Source: Pseudomonadota bacterium (GTDB lineage: Bacteria; Pseudomonadota; Alphaproteobacteria; Sneathiellales; Sneathiellaceae). From it: a DNA stretch of 64,000 nt. The notes beneath the pieces are model-generated. The model had not been told where the DNA came from and ran no database searches. It saw only the letters and a list, made by a program, of their open reading frames with translations. Position numbers and translations under genes: made by a program. Location of the stretch: NCBI GenBank assembly GCA_024743055.1, contig JANSXH010000002.1, positions 62,001 through 126,000 of the forward strand. Reading direction: 5' to 3'. Positions within the stretch are counted from its first letter, which is position 1. Every line of letters starts with the position of its first letter. Below, piece after piece: positions 1-8,875 of this stretch.

Positions 1-471
1 CATAAAGATGTCATCAAAGATTTCCTGCCTGGACAGGCTTTCGGCAAGTCCCAACAGCCGATCTCGTTTCAAGGCATCAATTTTATTGAGAATAACATGA
101 GCACGACGGCCAGATTTTTGAAGACCGTCAATGATACGCTCCACATCTGCCGTAATGCCTTTTACCGCATCAACAATAAGAACAATCCGATCCGCATCTT
201 GGGCTCCACCCCAGGCCGCCTCTACCATCGCTTTTTCCAGGCGCTTGGACGGCTTGAAGATGCCTGGCGTATCGACAAAGATAAGCTGACTACTTCCTTC
301 CAGCGCAATCGCCGTCACCCGGGCGCGCGTCGTTTGAACCTTCGGCGAAACAATGGCGATTTTGGCCCCGACAAGCTGGTTAAGCAGTGTAGATTTTCCG
401 GCATTGGGCGCACCAACCAAGGCCACATAGCCGCAGCGTTCCATTTCGTCCTTCTGTTCCTGCTCACTCAC
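1..471 (-). CDS. era: GTPase Era, C-terminal part cut off by the window edge
   Basis: Era is a GTPase that binds 16S rRNA and helps 30S subunit maturation. The visible 157 codons hold the G domain: a P-loop reading GAPNAGKST near residue 18, the G3 motif DTPG, and the G4 motif NKID. The KH RNA-binding domain lies beyond the window. I chose a GTG start at 471 because AAAAGG lies 8 bases upstream; an ATG at 444 is the alternative. The start overlaps the end of rnc by 8 bases, so the two are probably translationally coupled. The rnc-era pairing is typical and supports the call. Confidence 0.95.
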   Translation of the reverse strand, partial: MSEQEQKDEMERCGYVALVGAPNAGKSTLLNQLVGAKIAIVSPKVQTTRARVTAIALEGSSQLIFVDTPGIFKPSKRLEKAMVEAAWGGAQDADRIVLIVDAVKGITADVERIIDGLQKSGRRAHVILNKIDALKRDRLLGLAESLSRQEIFDDIFM

Positions 472-1162
472 TTTGTAAACCTTTTAATAGCTTTTCTGCT
501 GCGGCCTGTTCCGCCATACGCTTAGAGGATCCCTCCCCTTTGCAGCCTTGCAGACCGTCAACTGTCACTTCAATGACAAATCTAGGATCGTGGTCAGGGC
601 CGGTTTCTTCAACGACGTGATAAACGGGATGCCCTTTCCCCTTCTTCGCCGCCCATTCCTGAAGCGCTGATTTAGCATCTTTTTTTGCCGCGTCCACCCG
701 ATCGAAGCGTGACCACCAGCGAGACTTGATGAAATTTCGCGCAACCTGGTAGCCGCCATCGAGATAAAGGGCCGCGATCACGGCCTCAATAATATCCTCA
801 AGAATAGCCGGATTTTGCTTTCCTCCTGCCGCCGCCAGATCATCAGACATTTTGATATACTGCGCCAGATCCATTTCTTCTGCGATCTCGGCCAGGGACT
901 CCCGCCGGACCTGTGCATTGTAGCGACGGGACAGTTGGCCTGCTTCAGCTGTATCGAACCGCTTATAAAGCTCCTCACTAATGACCAGCCCTAGTACCCG
1001 ATCCCCCAGGAACTCCAGTCTTTCATAATCAAGGTCTGCCTTAGCGTGGCGATGTCCTTTTGTCAGAGATGAATGTGTAAGGGCGGCCTCCAGCAGAGAA
1101 ATGTCCTTGAATTCATGCTTCAATAAGGCCGTCAGGGTTTTTATGTCATCTGGCGGGCTCAT
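464..1162 (-). CDS. rnc: Ribonuclease III
   Basis: This endonuclease cleaves double-stranded RNA in rRNA and mRNA processing. The N-terminal half carries the family signature ERLEFLGD (about residues 47-54), with Asp54 and later Glu126 (in IIEAVIAALYLDGG) as the likely metal ligands. Residues from about 160 form a double-stranded-RNA-binding domain ending in a helix rich in Ala and Lys. The length of 232 residues is normal. The ATG at 1162 overlaps the lepB stop by one base (TGATG). A GTG at 1192 in the same frame would add 10 residues but would lie well inside lepB. It sits between lepB and era, as in many proteobacteria. Confidence 0.96.
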   Translation of the reverse strand: MSPPDDIKTLTALLKHEFKDISLLEAALTHSSLTKGHRHAKADLDYERLEFLGDRVLGLVISEELYKRFDTAEAGQLSRRYNAQVRRESLAEIAEEMDLAQYIKMSDDLAAAGGKQNPAILEDIIEAVIAALYLDGGYQVARNFIKSRWWSRFDRVDAAKKDAKSALQEWAAKKGKGHPVYHVVEETGPDHDPRFVIEVTVDGLQGCKGEGSSKRMAEQAAAEKLLKGLQSE

Positions 1163-1911
1163 CAGGAAAGAGAATCGAAAATCCGGTTCCACCTGATTGC
1201 AAAAGGATATTTCCAGATTTCATACCAGTCAGCTTCCCCATTGAGGGACATAAATATTATCTCAGCCCTGCCGACAAGATTCTCCAGGGGAATATATCCG
1301 ACCTGCGACAAGAACCGGCTATCCGTCGAATTATCCCGATTATCGCCCATGGCGAAAACATGCCCTGCCGGCACAGTATACACATCCGTATTATCCGCCA
1401 GGCCCCTGATACTTTCATCCAGGGTCAAGTATGTGCGGCCATCACTCAGGGTTTCCCGATATTGCGCAATACGTCGGGCATTTCCGAAACGATCCCGATC
1501 AACATAGTCTTCAACTCGTTCTCGCTTCACAGGAGATCCATTAATGATGAGCTGACCGTCTATCATCTGTAACTGATCCCCGGGGAGACCCATAATGCGT
1601 TTGATATAGTCTATTTCATCGCCGATGGGTTTTTTGAATACGGCAACATCCCCGCGATCAGGGACCTCACCAAAAATCCGACCGGAAAACGGGGCAATGC
1701 TGAAAGGAAAGGAATGGCGGCTATAGCCATAAGAGAATTTCGACACAAACAGATAATCACCAATCATCAATGTCGGCAGCATCGATTCAGACGGGATTTT
1801 GAAGGGCTCATAAGCGAAAGTCCGGATAACAACGGCGATAAGAACCGCATAGATAACCGTTCGTATGGTCTCACCAAAGCCGCCTTTGGCCTTAACTGCT
1901 TCTTCCTTCAT
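1162..1911 (-). CDS. lepB: Signal peptidase I
   Basis: This inner-membrane serine/lysine protease removes signal peptides from exported proteins. A membrane segment lies at about residues 15-32, followed by PSESMLPTL with the nucleophile Ser43. The general-base lysine is Lys104 in IKRIMGLPGD, and the conserved box GDNRDNSTDSR is near the C-terminus. The ATG at 1911 is preceded by a good Shine-Dalgarno sequence (GGAAGAG, short spacer); an upstream in-frame start at 1953 lacks one. The stop overlaps the rnc start, so lepB-rnc-era form one transcription unit. Length (249 residues) suits a single-anchor alphaproteobacterial form. Confidence 0.96.
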   Translation of the reverse strand: MKEEAVKAKGGFGETIRTVIYAVLIAVVIRTFAYEPFKIPSESMLPTLMIGDYLFVSKFSYGYSRHSFPFSIAPFSGRIFGEVPDRGDVAVFKKPIGDEIDYIKRIMGLPGDQLQMIDGQLIINGSPVKRERVEDYVDRDRFGNARRIAQYRETLSDGRTYLTLDESIRGLADNTDVYTVPAGHVFAMGDNRDNSTDSRFLSQVGYIPLENLVGRAEIIFMSLNGEADWYEIWKYPFAIRWNRIFDSLS

Positions 1912-2007
1912 CAACTCTTCCAAACTGTTACAAAATATGCCCTTCAATTGCACGAACGAAGCGCACAGGCAACTGAATTCAAGGCCAATACGACGATCTG
2001 CGTCGCT

Positions 2008-2409
2008 TTATGTCTCTGGTACGGCGAATATGAGCACGAAGGCCTGTGCCTGCGGCGGCTCATCAGTAATCGTTAGATGTATTTCAGCGACCATCCCATC
2101 CGGTGTAATCTTCTCAAGCTGGGCCTTTGCTCCACCCGTCAGCTTTAGGGTAGGCTTGCCGGACGGTAGATTGATGACCCCCATGTCTTTCCAGAAAACG
2201 CCTCTGCGAAACCCGGTTCCCAAGGCTTTGGAACAGGCCTCCTTCGCGGCATAGCGTTTCGCATAGGACTCTACCCGATTAAGGCGCCTTTCAGATTTCG
2301 TGACTTCTGTCTCAGTATAGATGCGATTGATGAACCTCTGACCAAAACGGTCGAGGGTTCGCTCAATGCGGCGGATATCTATGATGTCATTTCCAATACC
2401 GAGTATCAA
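2008..2409 (-). CDS. acpS: Holo-[acyl-carrier-protein] synthase
   Basis: AcpS transfers phosphopantetheine from CoA to acyl carrier protein, activating it for fatty acid synthesis. The N-terminus [12 protein letters not shown] contains the Mg-binding Asp8, and [13 protein letters not shown] contains Glu57 and the CoA-binding segment. Length is 133 residues, normal for the family. The start is TTG at 2409, supported by AAGGAAG a few bases upstream. It lies downstream of pdxJ with a 30-base gap and upstream of lepB with a 96-base gap, in the usual alphaproteobacterial order pdxJ-acpS-lepB-rnc. Confidence 0.96.
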   Translation of the reverse strand: MILGIGNDIIDIRRIERTLDRFGQRFINRIYTETEVTKSERRLNRVESYAKRYAAKEACSKALGTGFRRGVFWKDMGVINLPSGKPTLKLTGGAKAQLEKITPDGMVAEIHLTITDEPPQAQAFVLIFAVPET

Positions 2410-2439
2410 AGCACTTCCTTACGCATCACTAAAACCGGA

Positions 2440-3183
2440 TTAGGCAACAGCCTGATTTCTTGCATCATCCATCAATTGACGCATTTCCAGAATTGTCGTC
2501 TCCAAACCGACAAAAATGGCCTCACCGATCAGGAAATGTCCGATGTTAAGCTCTGCAATTGTCGGAATTGCGGCAACAGGTCCTACTGTTCCATAAGTCA
2601 GTCCATGGCCAGCATGACATTCCAATCCAATTTCATCAGCAATCGCTGCAGCCTGGATAATCTTCTCCAATTCGATTTGACGCTTCATGCTATCGGTTGT
2701 ATCGCAATAGGCACCGACATGAAGCTCGACAATATCGGCAGATAAATGTGCTGCGGCCTCAAGTTGTACAGGATCAGGCTCAATGAAAAGTGAGACCCGG
2801 ATATTTTCATTTTGCAGGCTGCTGACGTAGGATTGCAGCATATTGTGGCCCTTAGCCACATCCAATCCACCTTCCGTCGTCCGTTCCTCACGTTTTTCAG
2901 GCACCAGGCAACTGGCGTGTGGTTTGTGGGCCAAGGCGATATCCAGCATTTCCTCTGTCGCCGCCATTTCAAAATTCAAGGGAATGGTCAGTTCCTCTGC
3001 CAGCCTTTTTATATCGTGGTCACTGATATGGCGCCGATCCTCTCGCAAATGGGCCGTAATGCCATCCGCACCAGCAGTTTCTGCGATACGGGCAGCGCGC
3101 AATGGATCTGGATGCGCTCCCCCCCTGGCATTTCGAATTGTAGCGACATGATCAATATTGACACCGAGGCGTAATTTATTCAT
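2440..3183 (-). CDS. pdxJ: Pyridoxine 5'-phosphate synthase
   Basis: PdxJ condenses 1-deoxyxylulose 5-phosphate with 3-amino-2-oxopropyl phosphate to give pyridoxine 5'-phosphate, the last ring-closing step of the DXP-dependent vitamin B6 route. The protein is a TIM barrel of 247 residues beginning with the typical NIDHVATIRNARGG and containing ECHAGHGLTY and the GEAIFVGL end segment. The ATG is preceded by GAGGTGAG. It is followed immediately by acpS in the same orientation. Confidence 0.97.
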   Translation of the reverse strand: MNKLRLGVNIDHVATIRNARGGAHPDPLRAARIAETAGADGITAHLREDRRHISDHDIKRLAEELTIPLNFEMAATEEMLDIALAHKPHASCLVPEKREERTTEGGLDVAKGHNMLQSYVSSLQNENIRVSLFIEPDPVQLEAAAHLSADIVELHVGAYCDTTDSMKRQIELEKIIQAAAIADEIGLECHAGHGLTYGTVGPVAAIPTIAELNIGHFLIGEAIFVGLETTILEMRQLMDDARNQAVA

Positions 3184-3194
3184 TTCCGCTCACC

Positions 3195-3797
3195 TCACGT
3201 TGTTTCGTTATCTGATTGTAAAGAATTACCATTTTGCCTAGCGAATCCAATCAATTTTGCGCGCTTGGCGTGGAATCTACGAATAAGTGCCCGTAAAGGG
3301 TAGAAAAAAATGATCCAGACAATGATGGAAATCGGGACGCAGGCAAGCAGCATTGGGTGAATAACATCCAGAAAAATATGAGATACGCGATCCCATTCGC
3401 CATCCCAGACACCATCGAAGAAAATTCTCATGGTTGTTTCGTTGAACGCACCCTGATCATCGTCATGTCCCAGCATCCAGTGCCCAACATTATAGAGAAG
3501 CGTCCAGATAAAAGGGAAGGTCCAGGGATTACCAACAGCGGTCCCTAATGCAGAAGCCAAAATATTTGCTCTGAAAATCCAGGCGAGAATGGCACTGATA
3601 ATAAAATGAAGACCGATAAAGGGCGTAAAGGATACTGCCGCGCCAAACGCGAAACCGGCGGCGAGCGAATATGGTGTGCCTGGCAGCCGAGCTAGTCGAT
3701 AGCCGACATATTTCGACGATCGTTTGAATCCAATCGACGGCCAGAAAAAATTCCCAAATTGTTTGGCTCGTGAGGCCTTATGGCGGCGTCGAAACAT
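3195..3797 (-). CDS. DUF2062 membrane protein
   Basis: This 200-residue protein has the hallmarks of the DUF2062 family: a short basic N-terminus, a first hydrophobic stretch around GFAFGAAVSFTPFIGLH, then AVGNPWTFPFIWTLLYNVG and a hydrophobic helix near LACVPISIIVWIIFFYPL. The C-terminus is basic and cytoplasmic-looking. The biochemical function of the family is not established. It sits between pyrE and pdxJ on the same strand with short gaps (21 and 11 bases), so it is probably cotranscribed with them. Confidence 0.85.
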   Translation of the reverse strand: MFRRRHKASRAKQFGNFFWPSIGFKRSSKYVGYRLARLPGTPYSLAAGFAFGAAVSFTPFIGLHFIISAILAWIFRANILASALGTAVGNPWTFPFIWTLLYNVGHWMLGHDDDQGAFNETTMRIFFDGVWDGEWDRVSHIFLDVIHPMLLACVPISIIVWIIFFYPLRALIRRFHAKRAKLIGFARQNGNSLQSDNETT

Positions 3798-3818
3798 TCC
3801 TAACCTACTTTTTTACAG

Positions 3819-4406
3819 CTACGCAATATTCCGGCTTCCGGGCTTGACGGCTGGCGTGGATGCCAGTTCTGGTGGCAGATCATCCGGATTATACGTCTTT
3901 ACATCCATCTGCATAAGAGAGATTAGCGGGACACCAACATCTGCTGTCCCATTAGACCGATCTATAAGACATGTAGCGGCAATCACCTCTCCGCCCGCCG
4001 CCTTAATGGCTGCAATACATTCTTTGCTGGACTTGCCAGTAGTCACAATATCTTCTGACATAACAACCCTAGCGCCAGTCGGGAGTTCGAATCCTCGGCG
4101 TAACGTAAATTCGCCATTTTCCCGCTCCGTAAACATGCCGGGTACGCCAAGCTGACGTGCCATTTCATAGCCTACGACAACCCCGCCCATAGCCGGGGAT
4201 ACGACATAGTCAATTCGATTTTTGCCAATTGTATCAACTACTTTTTGGGCAAGGGCCTTGCAGAGGGCGGCAGCCCGATCCGGATACATCAGGACTTTGG
4301 CACATTGAAGATAGCGATCGGAATGCAATCCGGAGCTCAACAAAAAATGACCTTCCAACAAGGCGCTCGTCTCCCGGAAATGCGTTAATACTTCCTCTTG
4401 CTTCAT
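3819..4406 (-). CDS. pyrE: Orotate phosphoribosyltransferase
   Basis: PyrE joins orotate to PRPP to make orotidine monophosphate in pyrimidine synthesis. The type I PRPP-binding motif VVMSEDIVTTGKSS is at about residues 114-127, and the substrate loop TERENGEFTLRRG precedes it. The N-terminal SSGLHSDRYLQ is the family's orotate-side segment. It has 195 residues, a normal length. It lies 11 bases downstream of rsh on the same strand. Confidence 0.96.
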   Translation of the reverse strand: MKQEEVLTHFRETSALLEGHFLLSSGLHSDRYLQCAKVLMYPDRAAALCKALAQKVVDTIGKNRIDYVVSPAMGGVVVGYEMARQLGVPGMFTERENGEFTLRRGFELPTGARVVMSEDIVTTGKSSKECIAAIKAAGGEVIAATCLIDRSNGTADVGVPLISLMQMDVKTYNPDDLPPELASTPAVKPGSRNIA

Positions 4407-4417
4407 CTAATGCTTCC

Positions 4418-6571
4418 TTATCCTGTTGTTCTTTCGACAGAGCTGATGACCGGATCAGCCCTTAGTGCCGCGATAATATTAGTCAGATGCCGGACATCCT
4501 GCACCTGAATATCAATCAGCATCTCAAAGAAATCCTGACTGCGATTTGAGATACGTAAATTATTAATATTGCCGTTGTTTGACGCAATAGTTGACGTAAT
4601 GCTGGAAAGCGCCCCCGGCTCATTTGCCATGATCACCGAGATACGCCCCACGGGCTTCGCCGCTTCCTGGTTTTCCTCATCCCACGACACATCAAGCCAT
4701 CGCTCCGGAACTTCGGAAAACTGCTCAAGAGTGTCACAGTCGATTGTATGAATTGTGACCCCTCGCCCTGTGCTGACAATGCCAACGATGCGATCCCCCG
4801 GCAGTGGATGACAGCATCCTGCAAGATGCATCGCCATTCCCGGAATGAGTCCGCGAATTGGAATTGCCGGATCTGATTTTTTGCTCTGCTTCGAACGGCT
4901 CTTTTCAGGCGTTGCGGATGCATCCGCTTGAGGCTTGTGTTTTTCGCCCGGAAAAATGACATCAATTAGCTGACGCCCCGTACGAGTTCCATCTCCGAGC
5001 ATGCAATAGACATCGTCAGTATTCTCGAGGTCCCAGATTTTTACGGCAGTTTGGAGCGCTTTCTCGGCAAACTTCTTACCGGCCATACGAAATGCTTTTT
5101 CCGCGATCGCCTTACCAAGCTCAACATATTGATCCCGCTGCTTCATTCGAGTGAAGCGCCGAATGGCAGAGCGTGCCTTGCCGCTGACAACAAAGCTGTC
5201 CCAAGTCGGTGAAGGTGTCTGGTTCTTGGACCTCAGGATTTCAACTTGATCACCGTTACGCAACACTGTCCGCAATGGAACCAAGCGTCCGTTAATCTTT
5301 GATCCGACGCAAGTATTACCGACGTCTGTATGAACGGCATAGGCAAAGTCAACGGGACTACTGCCGGCTGGCAACGAAATCAGATCTCCCTTGGGAGAAA
5401 AGCAAAATACCTGGTCTTGAAACATGCTGAGCTTCGTATTCTCAAGAAACTCATCCGGATCAACAGCATTTTCCAAAATTTCGAGCAATTCCCGAAGCCA
5501 GCGGTACTGTTTCCCTTCCGTTGCGGCTCCTTCAGGATTTTGCTTATACTGCCAATGCGCAGCAACACCATATTCATTGATTTCGTGCATCTCATTGGTG
5601 CGGATCTGCACTTCAATGCGCTGCCGTTCAGGTCCAATAATTGTTGTATGCAGGGACTGATAATTGTTTCTTTTCGGGATCGAGATGTAATCCTTGAAAC
5701 GTCCTGGCACCATGGAATATTTGGCATGAAGAACACCCAGCACGTGATAACAATCCTCGACTGAGTTAACGACTATTCTGAATGCAATGATATCGGAAAG
5801 CTGCTCAAATGAGACATTGTTCTTCTCCATCTTTCGCCAGATGGAATAAAAGCGCTTTTCACGTCCATATATTTCCGCATTGATACCGGATTGAGTCACA
5901 TCTTCATTTAAATCGGAAACGATGCGATCAACCAGATCTTCTCCTTCCTCACGAAGGAACTCCAAACGCCGCTTTATGGAATTTCGGGCTTCGTTATTCA
6001 GCTCGACAAAGGCCAGATCTTCAAGATCGTCACGGAAACTCTGCATGCCGATACGCTCTGCAAGCGGTGCATAGATTTCCATAGTTTCCGTGGCGATCCG
6101 CTTCCGCTTTTCCTCAGACTTAATGAAATGCAAAGTCCGCATGTTATGGAGGCGGTCCGCCAGCTTTACGAGCAGCACCCGGATGTCATTTGACATGGCC
6201 AGTAGAAGCTTGCGAAAATTCTCCGCCTGTTTCGTTCGATCTGATTGCAATTCAAGCTGTGAAAGCTTAGTAACTCCATCGACGAGAACCGCAATCTCGT
6301 TGCCAAACGCCTTTTCAATTTCTTCCGTCGTCGCGACAGTATCTTCAATTGTGTCATGGAGCAGCGCTGTAATGATGGTCGCGGTATCCAATTTCAGCTC
6401 GGTAAGAATACCCGCGACTTCGATCGGATGAGAAAAATAAGGATCGCCAGAGGCTCGAACCTGGCTGCCATGGGTTTTGATGGTAAAGATATAGGCACGG
6501 TTTAGAAGATCCTCATCCGCATCAGGATCATAGCTTAAAACCCGCTCCACTAATTCGACTTGCCGTAACAT
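4418..6571 (-). CDS. rsh: Bifunctional (p)ppGpp synthetase/hydrolase (RSH)
   Basis: This enzyme makes and degrades the alarmone (p)ppGpp. The order of domains is complete. The HD hydrolase domain (about residues 25-180) has SHPIEVAGIL and the HD motif ALLHDTIEDT. The synthetase domain (about 240-350) has FKDYISIPKRNNYQSLHTTI. A TGS domain lies near 395-455 (DLISLPAGSSPVDFAYAVHT). A C-terminal ACT domain starts near 640 (RISVIMANEPGALSSITSTI). The 717-residue length and the intact HD motif mark the bifunctional alphaproteobacterial type rather than a RelA-only enzyme. It is downstream of rpoZ, the familiar rpoZ-spoT arrangement. Confidence 0.96.
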   Translation of the reverse strand: MLRQVELVERVLSYDPDADEDLLNRAYIFTIKTHGSQVRASGDPYFSHPIEVAGILTELKLDTATIITALLHDTIEDTVATTEEIEKAFGNEIAVLVDGVTKLSQLELQSDRTKQAENFRKLLLAMSNDIRVLLVKLADRLHNMRTLHFIKSEEKRKRIATETMEIYAPLAERIGMQSFRDDLEDLAFVELNNEARNSIKRRLEFLREEGEDLVDRIVSDLNEDVTQSGINAEIYGREKRFYSIWRKMEKNNVSFEQLSDIIAFRIVVNSVEDCYHVLGVLHAKYSMVPGRFKDYISIPKRNNYQSLHTTIIGPERQRIEVQIRTNEMHEINEYGVAAHWQYKQNPEGAATEGKQYRWLRELLEILENAVDPDEFLENTKLSMFQDQVFCFSPKGDLISLPAGSSPVDFAYAVHTDVGNTCVGSKINGRLVPLRTVLRNGDQVEILRSKNQTPSPTWDSFVVSGKARSAIRRFTRMKQRDQYVELGKAIAEKAFRMAGKKFAEKALQTAVKIWDLENTDDVYCMLGDGTRTGRQLIDVIFPGEKHKPQADASATPEKSRSKQSKKSDPAIPIRGLIPGMAMHLAGCCHPLPGDRIVGIVSTGRGVTIHTIDCDTLEQFSEVPERWLDVSWDEENQEAAKPVGRISVIMANEPGALSSITSTIASNNGNINNLRISNRSQDFFEMLIDIQVQDVRHLTNIIAALRADPVISSVERTTG

Positions 6572-6684
6572 CAGATTTCCATAGTCCGGGGCGATCCGCC
6601 CAGAAATTCTAGCTCGTCCGACTTAAATTTAGATGAAATAGGGCAAGGAGGCATCCGAAACGGATACCTATCAGCAACTTTTTG

Positions 6685-6708
6685 GCCCAAGGGAAGAAGC
6701 CCTTGGGC
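6685..6708 (-). repeat. Perfect 9-bp inverted repeat between rpoZ and rsh
   Basis: GCCCAAGGG and CCCTTGGGC are separated by 6 bases, 16 bases after the rpoZ stop. The transcript could form a strong hairpin. On the minus strand no uridine run follows (the next bases are CCAAAAAG), so it does not look like a classical intrinsic terminator. It may stabilise or process the rpoZ mRNA 3' end or separate rpoZ from rsh expression. Confidence 0.6.
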
Positions 6709-6724
6709 TGAGTGTTTGTAATAT

Positions 6725-7150
6725 TCAGGCTTCTTCGGTTGGGTCATCAGCATCTGCTTCTGCCGGTGCTGACGCCTCCTCTGTTTCCGCATCCGCTCCG
6801 GCTACGGCACCGACTTCATCGGCTGCAAAAGTCTCAGACACAGTATTTTCCTGAATGACACCTGACCATTCATTACTTGAAATCATCAGAGCAGCCATAT
6901 TGTCTTCTTCTGGCTCATCAACCTCAACACGGCGTTGTAGCGAATGAACAAGGCTTGATTTTAATTCGTCAATATCAATTGTTCCATCACCGATTTCCCG
7001 AAGGGAAACAACAGGGTTTTTGTCATTGTCTCTGTCTACAGTCAGCATTGAACCGGCAGCGATTGATCGAGCCCGACGTGCCGCAAGCAAAACAATGTCA
7101 AAACGGTTAGGAATTCTTTCTACGCAATCTTCAACAGTGACGCGTGCCAT
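6725..7150 (-). CDS. rpoZ: RNA polymerase omega subunit with acidic tail
   Basis: Omega helps assemble RNA polymerase and forms one of the ppGpp-binding sites. The protein starts MARVTVEDC and contains [18 protein letters not shown] and NPVVSLREI, the conserved core, within the first 65 residues. The rest (to residue 141) is variable and ends in roughly 40 Ala/Glu/Asp-rich residues, longer than the enterobacterial form. The ATG at 7150 has GGAG nine bases upstream; a longer reading frame extends upstream without a matching ribosome site. Its position ahead of rsh is conserved. Confidence 0.95.
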   Translation of the reverse strand: MARVTVEDCVERIPNRFDIVLLAARRARSIAAGSMLTVDRDNDKNPVVSLREIGDGTIDIDELKSSLVHSLQRRVEVDEPEEDNMAALMISSNEWSGVIQENTVSETFAADEVGAVAGADAETEEASAPAEADADDPTEEA

Positions 7151-7305
7151 AAACGATTTCTCCAAATGTATGAGATTTAGTTTATTACATATTCTTTTGT
7201 CCCCAAGATAGCAAGCCAAACCAACATGATTCATTGTCAAAATCGGGACTTTTTTGGCATATTTACCCTATTACCAGATATTTTTGGGAAATTGGCTAAA
7301 ATTTC

Positions 7306-7830
7306 TTATTCACCACCCGCTTCTCCATCATTGGGAAGGATACGAAATTCCTGATCTTCTGGCAGTTTTTTCAGTAGCTCACTGGCTGGCTCACCTGTCT
7401 TGGAGTGGCGCCAATCCGGCAGGATCTCCGCAAGCGGTGCGACGACAAAAGCACGCTCAGATAATCTTGGGTGAGGAACCACAGGCCCCACATCCTGTGA
7501 CTCGTTTTTTGTGACCAGGTCATTATAGGCAAGCAGATCGAGATCAAGCACGCGCGCCTCCCATTTTTGCTTACGGATCCGCCCAAAACTCCTTTCGACA
7601 CCGTGCAGTTTCTGTAGAAAGTCTTCTAGAGACAAATCTGAAGAAACCGCGATCACCGCATTCACAAACCATGGCTGATCCGACATCGGAACGGGTGCTG
7701 ATTGATACCAGCTTGAGCATTTCTCGACAGTGCAAAAGCCCCCTATTTCCTCTATGGCGGCCTTTAATGTACTAACGGGTTCACCGTAAACTGGATGAAG
7801 AAGGTTCGCTCCGAGACCAATCAGTATCAA
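7306..7830 (-). CDS. folK: 2-amino-4-hydroxy-6-hydroxymethyldihydropteridine pyrophosphokinase
   Basis: HPPK transfers pyrophosphate from ATP to hydroxymethyldihydropterin in folate synthesis. The N-terminus LIGLGANL, the segment FVNAVIAV, the motif WEARVLDLDLLAYND and VPHPRLSERAFVVAPLAEI are all characteristic. The length of 174 residues is normal. The start is a TTG at 7830 with GGAAA upstream. It is the first gene of the minus-strand cluster and diverges from the NYN-domain gene at 8009. Confidence 0.95.
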   Translation of the reverse strand: MILIGLGANLLHPVYGEPVSTLKAAIEEIGGFCTVEKCSSWYQSAPVPMSDQPWFVNAVIAVSSDLSLEDFLQKLHGVERSFGRIRKQKWEARVLDLDLLAYNDLVTKNESQDVGPVVPHPRLSERAFVVAPLAEILPDWRHSKTGEPASELLKKLPEDQEFRILPNDGEAGGE

Positions 7831-7941
7831 CTTTTATTTCCTAATTATTGTTTTTTATCAGTAACTTTGAAGAGTTTGTAAACAATATCCCTAAAATTAT
7901 TCGAAATCTTTTCTAGAGAAATGAATTTATTTTTGCTATTG

Positions 7942-7976
7942 GTATATTCGGGGGGATGAATTTAATCCCGATATAC
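7942..7976. repeat. Interrupted inverted repeat upstream of the NYN gene
   Basis: GTATATTCGGG and CCCGATATAC form a 10-bp inverted repeat with a single unpaired T, around a 14-base centre. It lies 33 bases before the ATG at 8009, in an AT-rich divergent promoter region of 178 bases shared with folK. It could be an operator or a leader hairpin. No other clear signal is seen there. Confidence 0.5.
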
Positions 7977-8008
7977 AATTATTTTAATTAATATAGTCGG
8001 AAAACGAA

Positions 8009-8614
8009 ATGTCTTTTTATTCTGAAGAACGCGTGGCGCTGTTTATTGACGGATCGAATTTGTATGCCTCTGCTCGGGCTCTTGGGTTTGATATTGACTA
8101 TAAACGACTACTCGGAGAATTCTCTTCTCAAGGAAGACTTGTCCGCGCCTTTTATTATACCGCTCTGATCGAAGATCAGGAATATTCCCCTATTCGCCCC
8201 CTTGTCGACTGGCTCGACTACAATGGCTACACAATGGTCACTAAACCGACTAAAGAATTTACAGATTCTACTGGTCGGCGAAAATACAAGGGAAACATGG
8301 ATATCGAGCTCGCTATCGATATGATGGAGCTTGCAACCCATATCGATCATGCAGTCTTATTTTCAGGTGATGGAGATTTCCGTCGGCTGGTTGAGGCCAT
8401 TCAGCGTCGAGGTGTTCGTGTCACCGTGGTCAGCACGGTCAAGTCACAACCACCAATGATCGCCGATGAACTCCGCCGTCAAGCTGACTTTTTCCTGGAA
8501 CTGAAAGATCTGGAAAAAAAGGTTGGTCGAGCTGTCTCCCCACGGGAAAATCAGGATTATGAAGACTTCCCGGGGGATTTTGAGCCTTATGACGACGCCG
8601 AGCAGTTGGCCTAA
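8009..8614 (+). CDS. NYN domain (LabA/DUF88-type) protein
   Basis: The protein has the PIN-like NYN fold found in predicted RNA-cleaving enzymes. Conserved acidic positions are visible: FIDGSN (Asp14), KGNMDIELAIDMM, and SGDGDFRRLVEAI. The last 40 residues are acidic and low in complexity. Length is 201 residues. LabA-like proteins are widespread in alphaproteobacteria as single genes next to folK or rpoZ, and their substrates are mostly unknown. A short perfect hairpin follows the stop. Confidence 0.88.
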   Translation: MSFYSEERVALFIDGSNLYASARALGFDIDYKRLLGEFSSQGRLVRAFYYTALIEDQEYSPIRPLVDWLDYNGYTMVTKPTKEFTDSTGRRKYKGNMDIELAIDMMELATHIDHAVLFSGDGDFRRLVEAIQRRGVRVTVVSTVKSQPPMIADELRRQADFFLELKDLEKKVGRAVSPRENQDYEDFPGDFEPYDDAEQLA

Positions 8615-8645
8615 ATCACACTCTCAGATTTTGCTAGCGAGATAA

Positions 8646-8664
8646 TGGCTAAATTTTTTAGCCA
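8646..8664 (+). terminator. Perfect 8-bp hairpin after the NYN gene
   Basis: TGGCTAAA and TTTAGCCA flank a TTT loop, 31 bases after the NYN stop codon. The stem is perfect but no T-run follows, so it is only a possible terminator. Confidence 0.4.
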
Positions 8665-8825
8665 ACAAACGAAGCTTGTGCTTGCTCTGAAGTTGCTAGG
8701 GGTGGTTTCCTATCGAACATAACAACAACCTAAAGCATTAAATGTATCAATGCTGGTTTACTAAAACTGCTTCTTAAAAATATTGCAAAGCAGCACAAAT
8801 ATATTTCCTATATGGCAAATATAGA

Positions 8826-8853
8826 TAGTCAGTAACGACCTGTTTGGTATAAT
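8826..8853 (+). promoter_or_regulatory. Candidate sigma-70 promoter for the DUF2235-PilZ gene
   Basis: A perfect -10 hexamer TATAAT (8848-8853) lies 16 bases after TAGTCA, a 4/6 match to the -35 box. The start codon at 8876 is 22 bases further, preceded by GGGGA as the ribosome site. Confidence 0.55.
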
Positions 8854-8875
8854 TAATCATACAGATGGGGATCAT

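Noticed and set aside
4084..4096. tRNA T-loop-like sequence AGTTCGAATCC
   Set aside because: It lies inside the pyrE coding frame and there is no acceptor stem, D-arm or anticodon arm around it.
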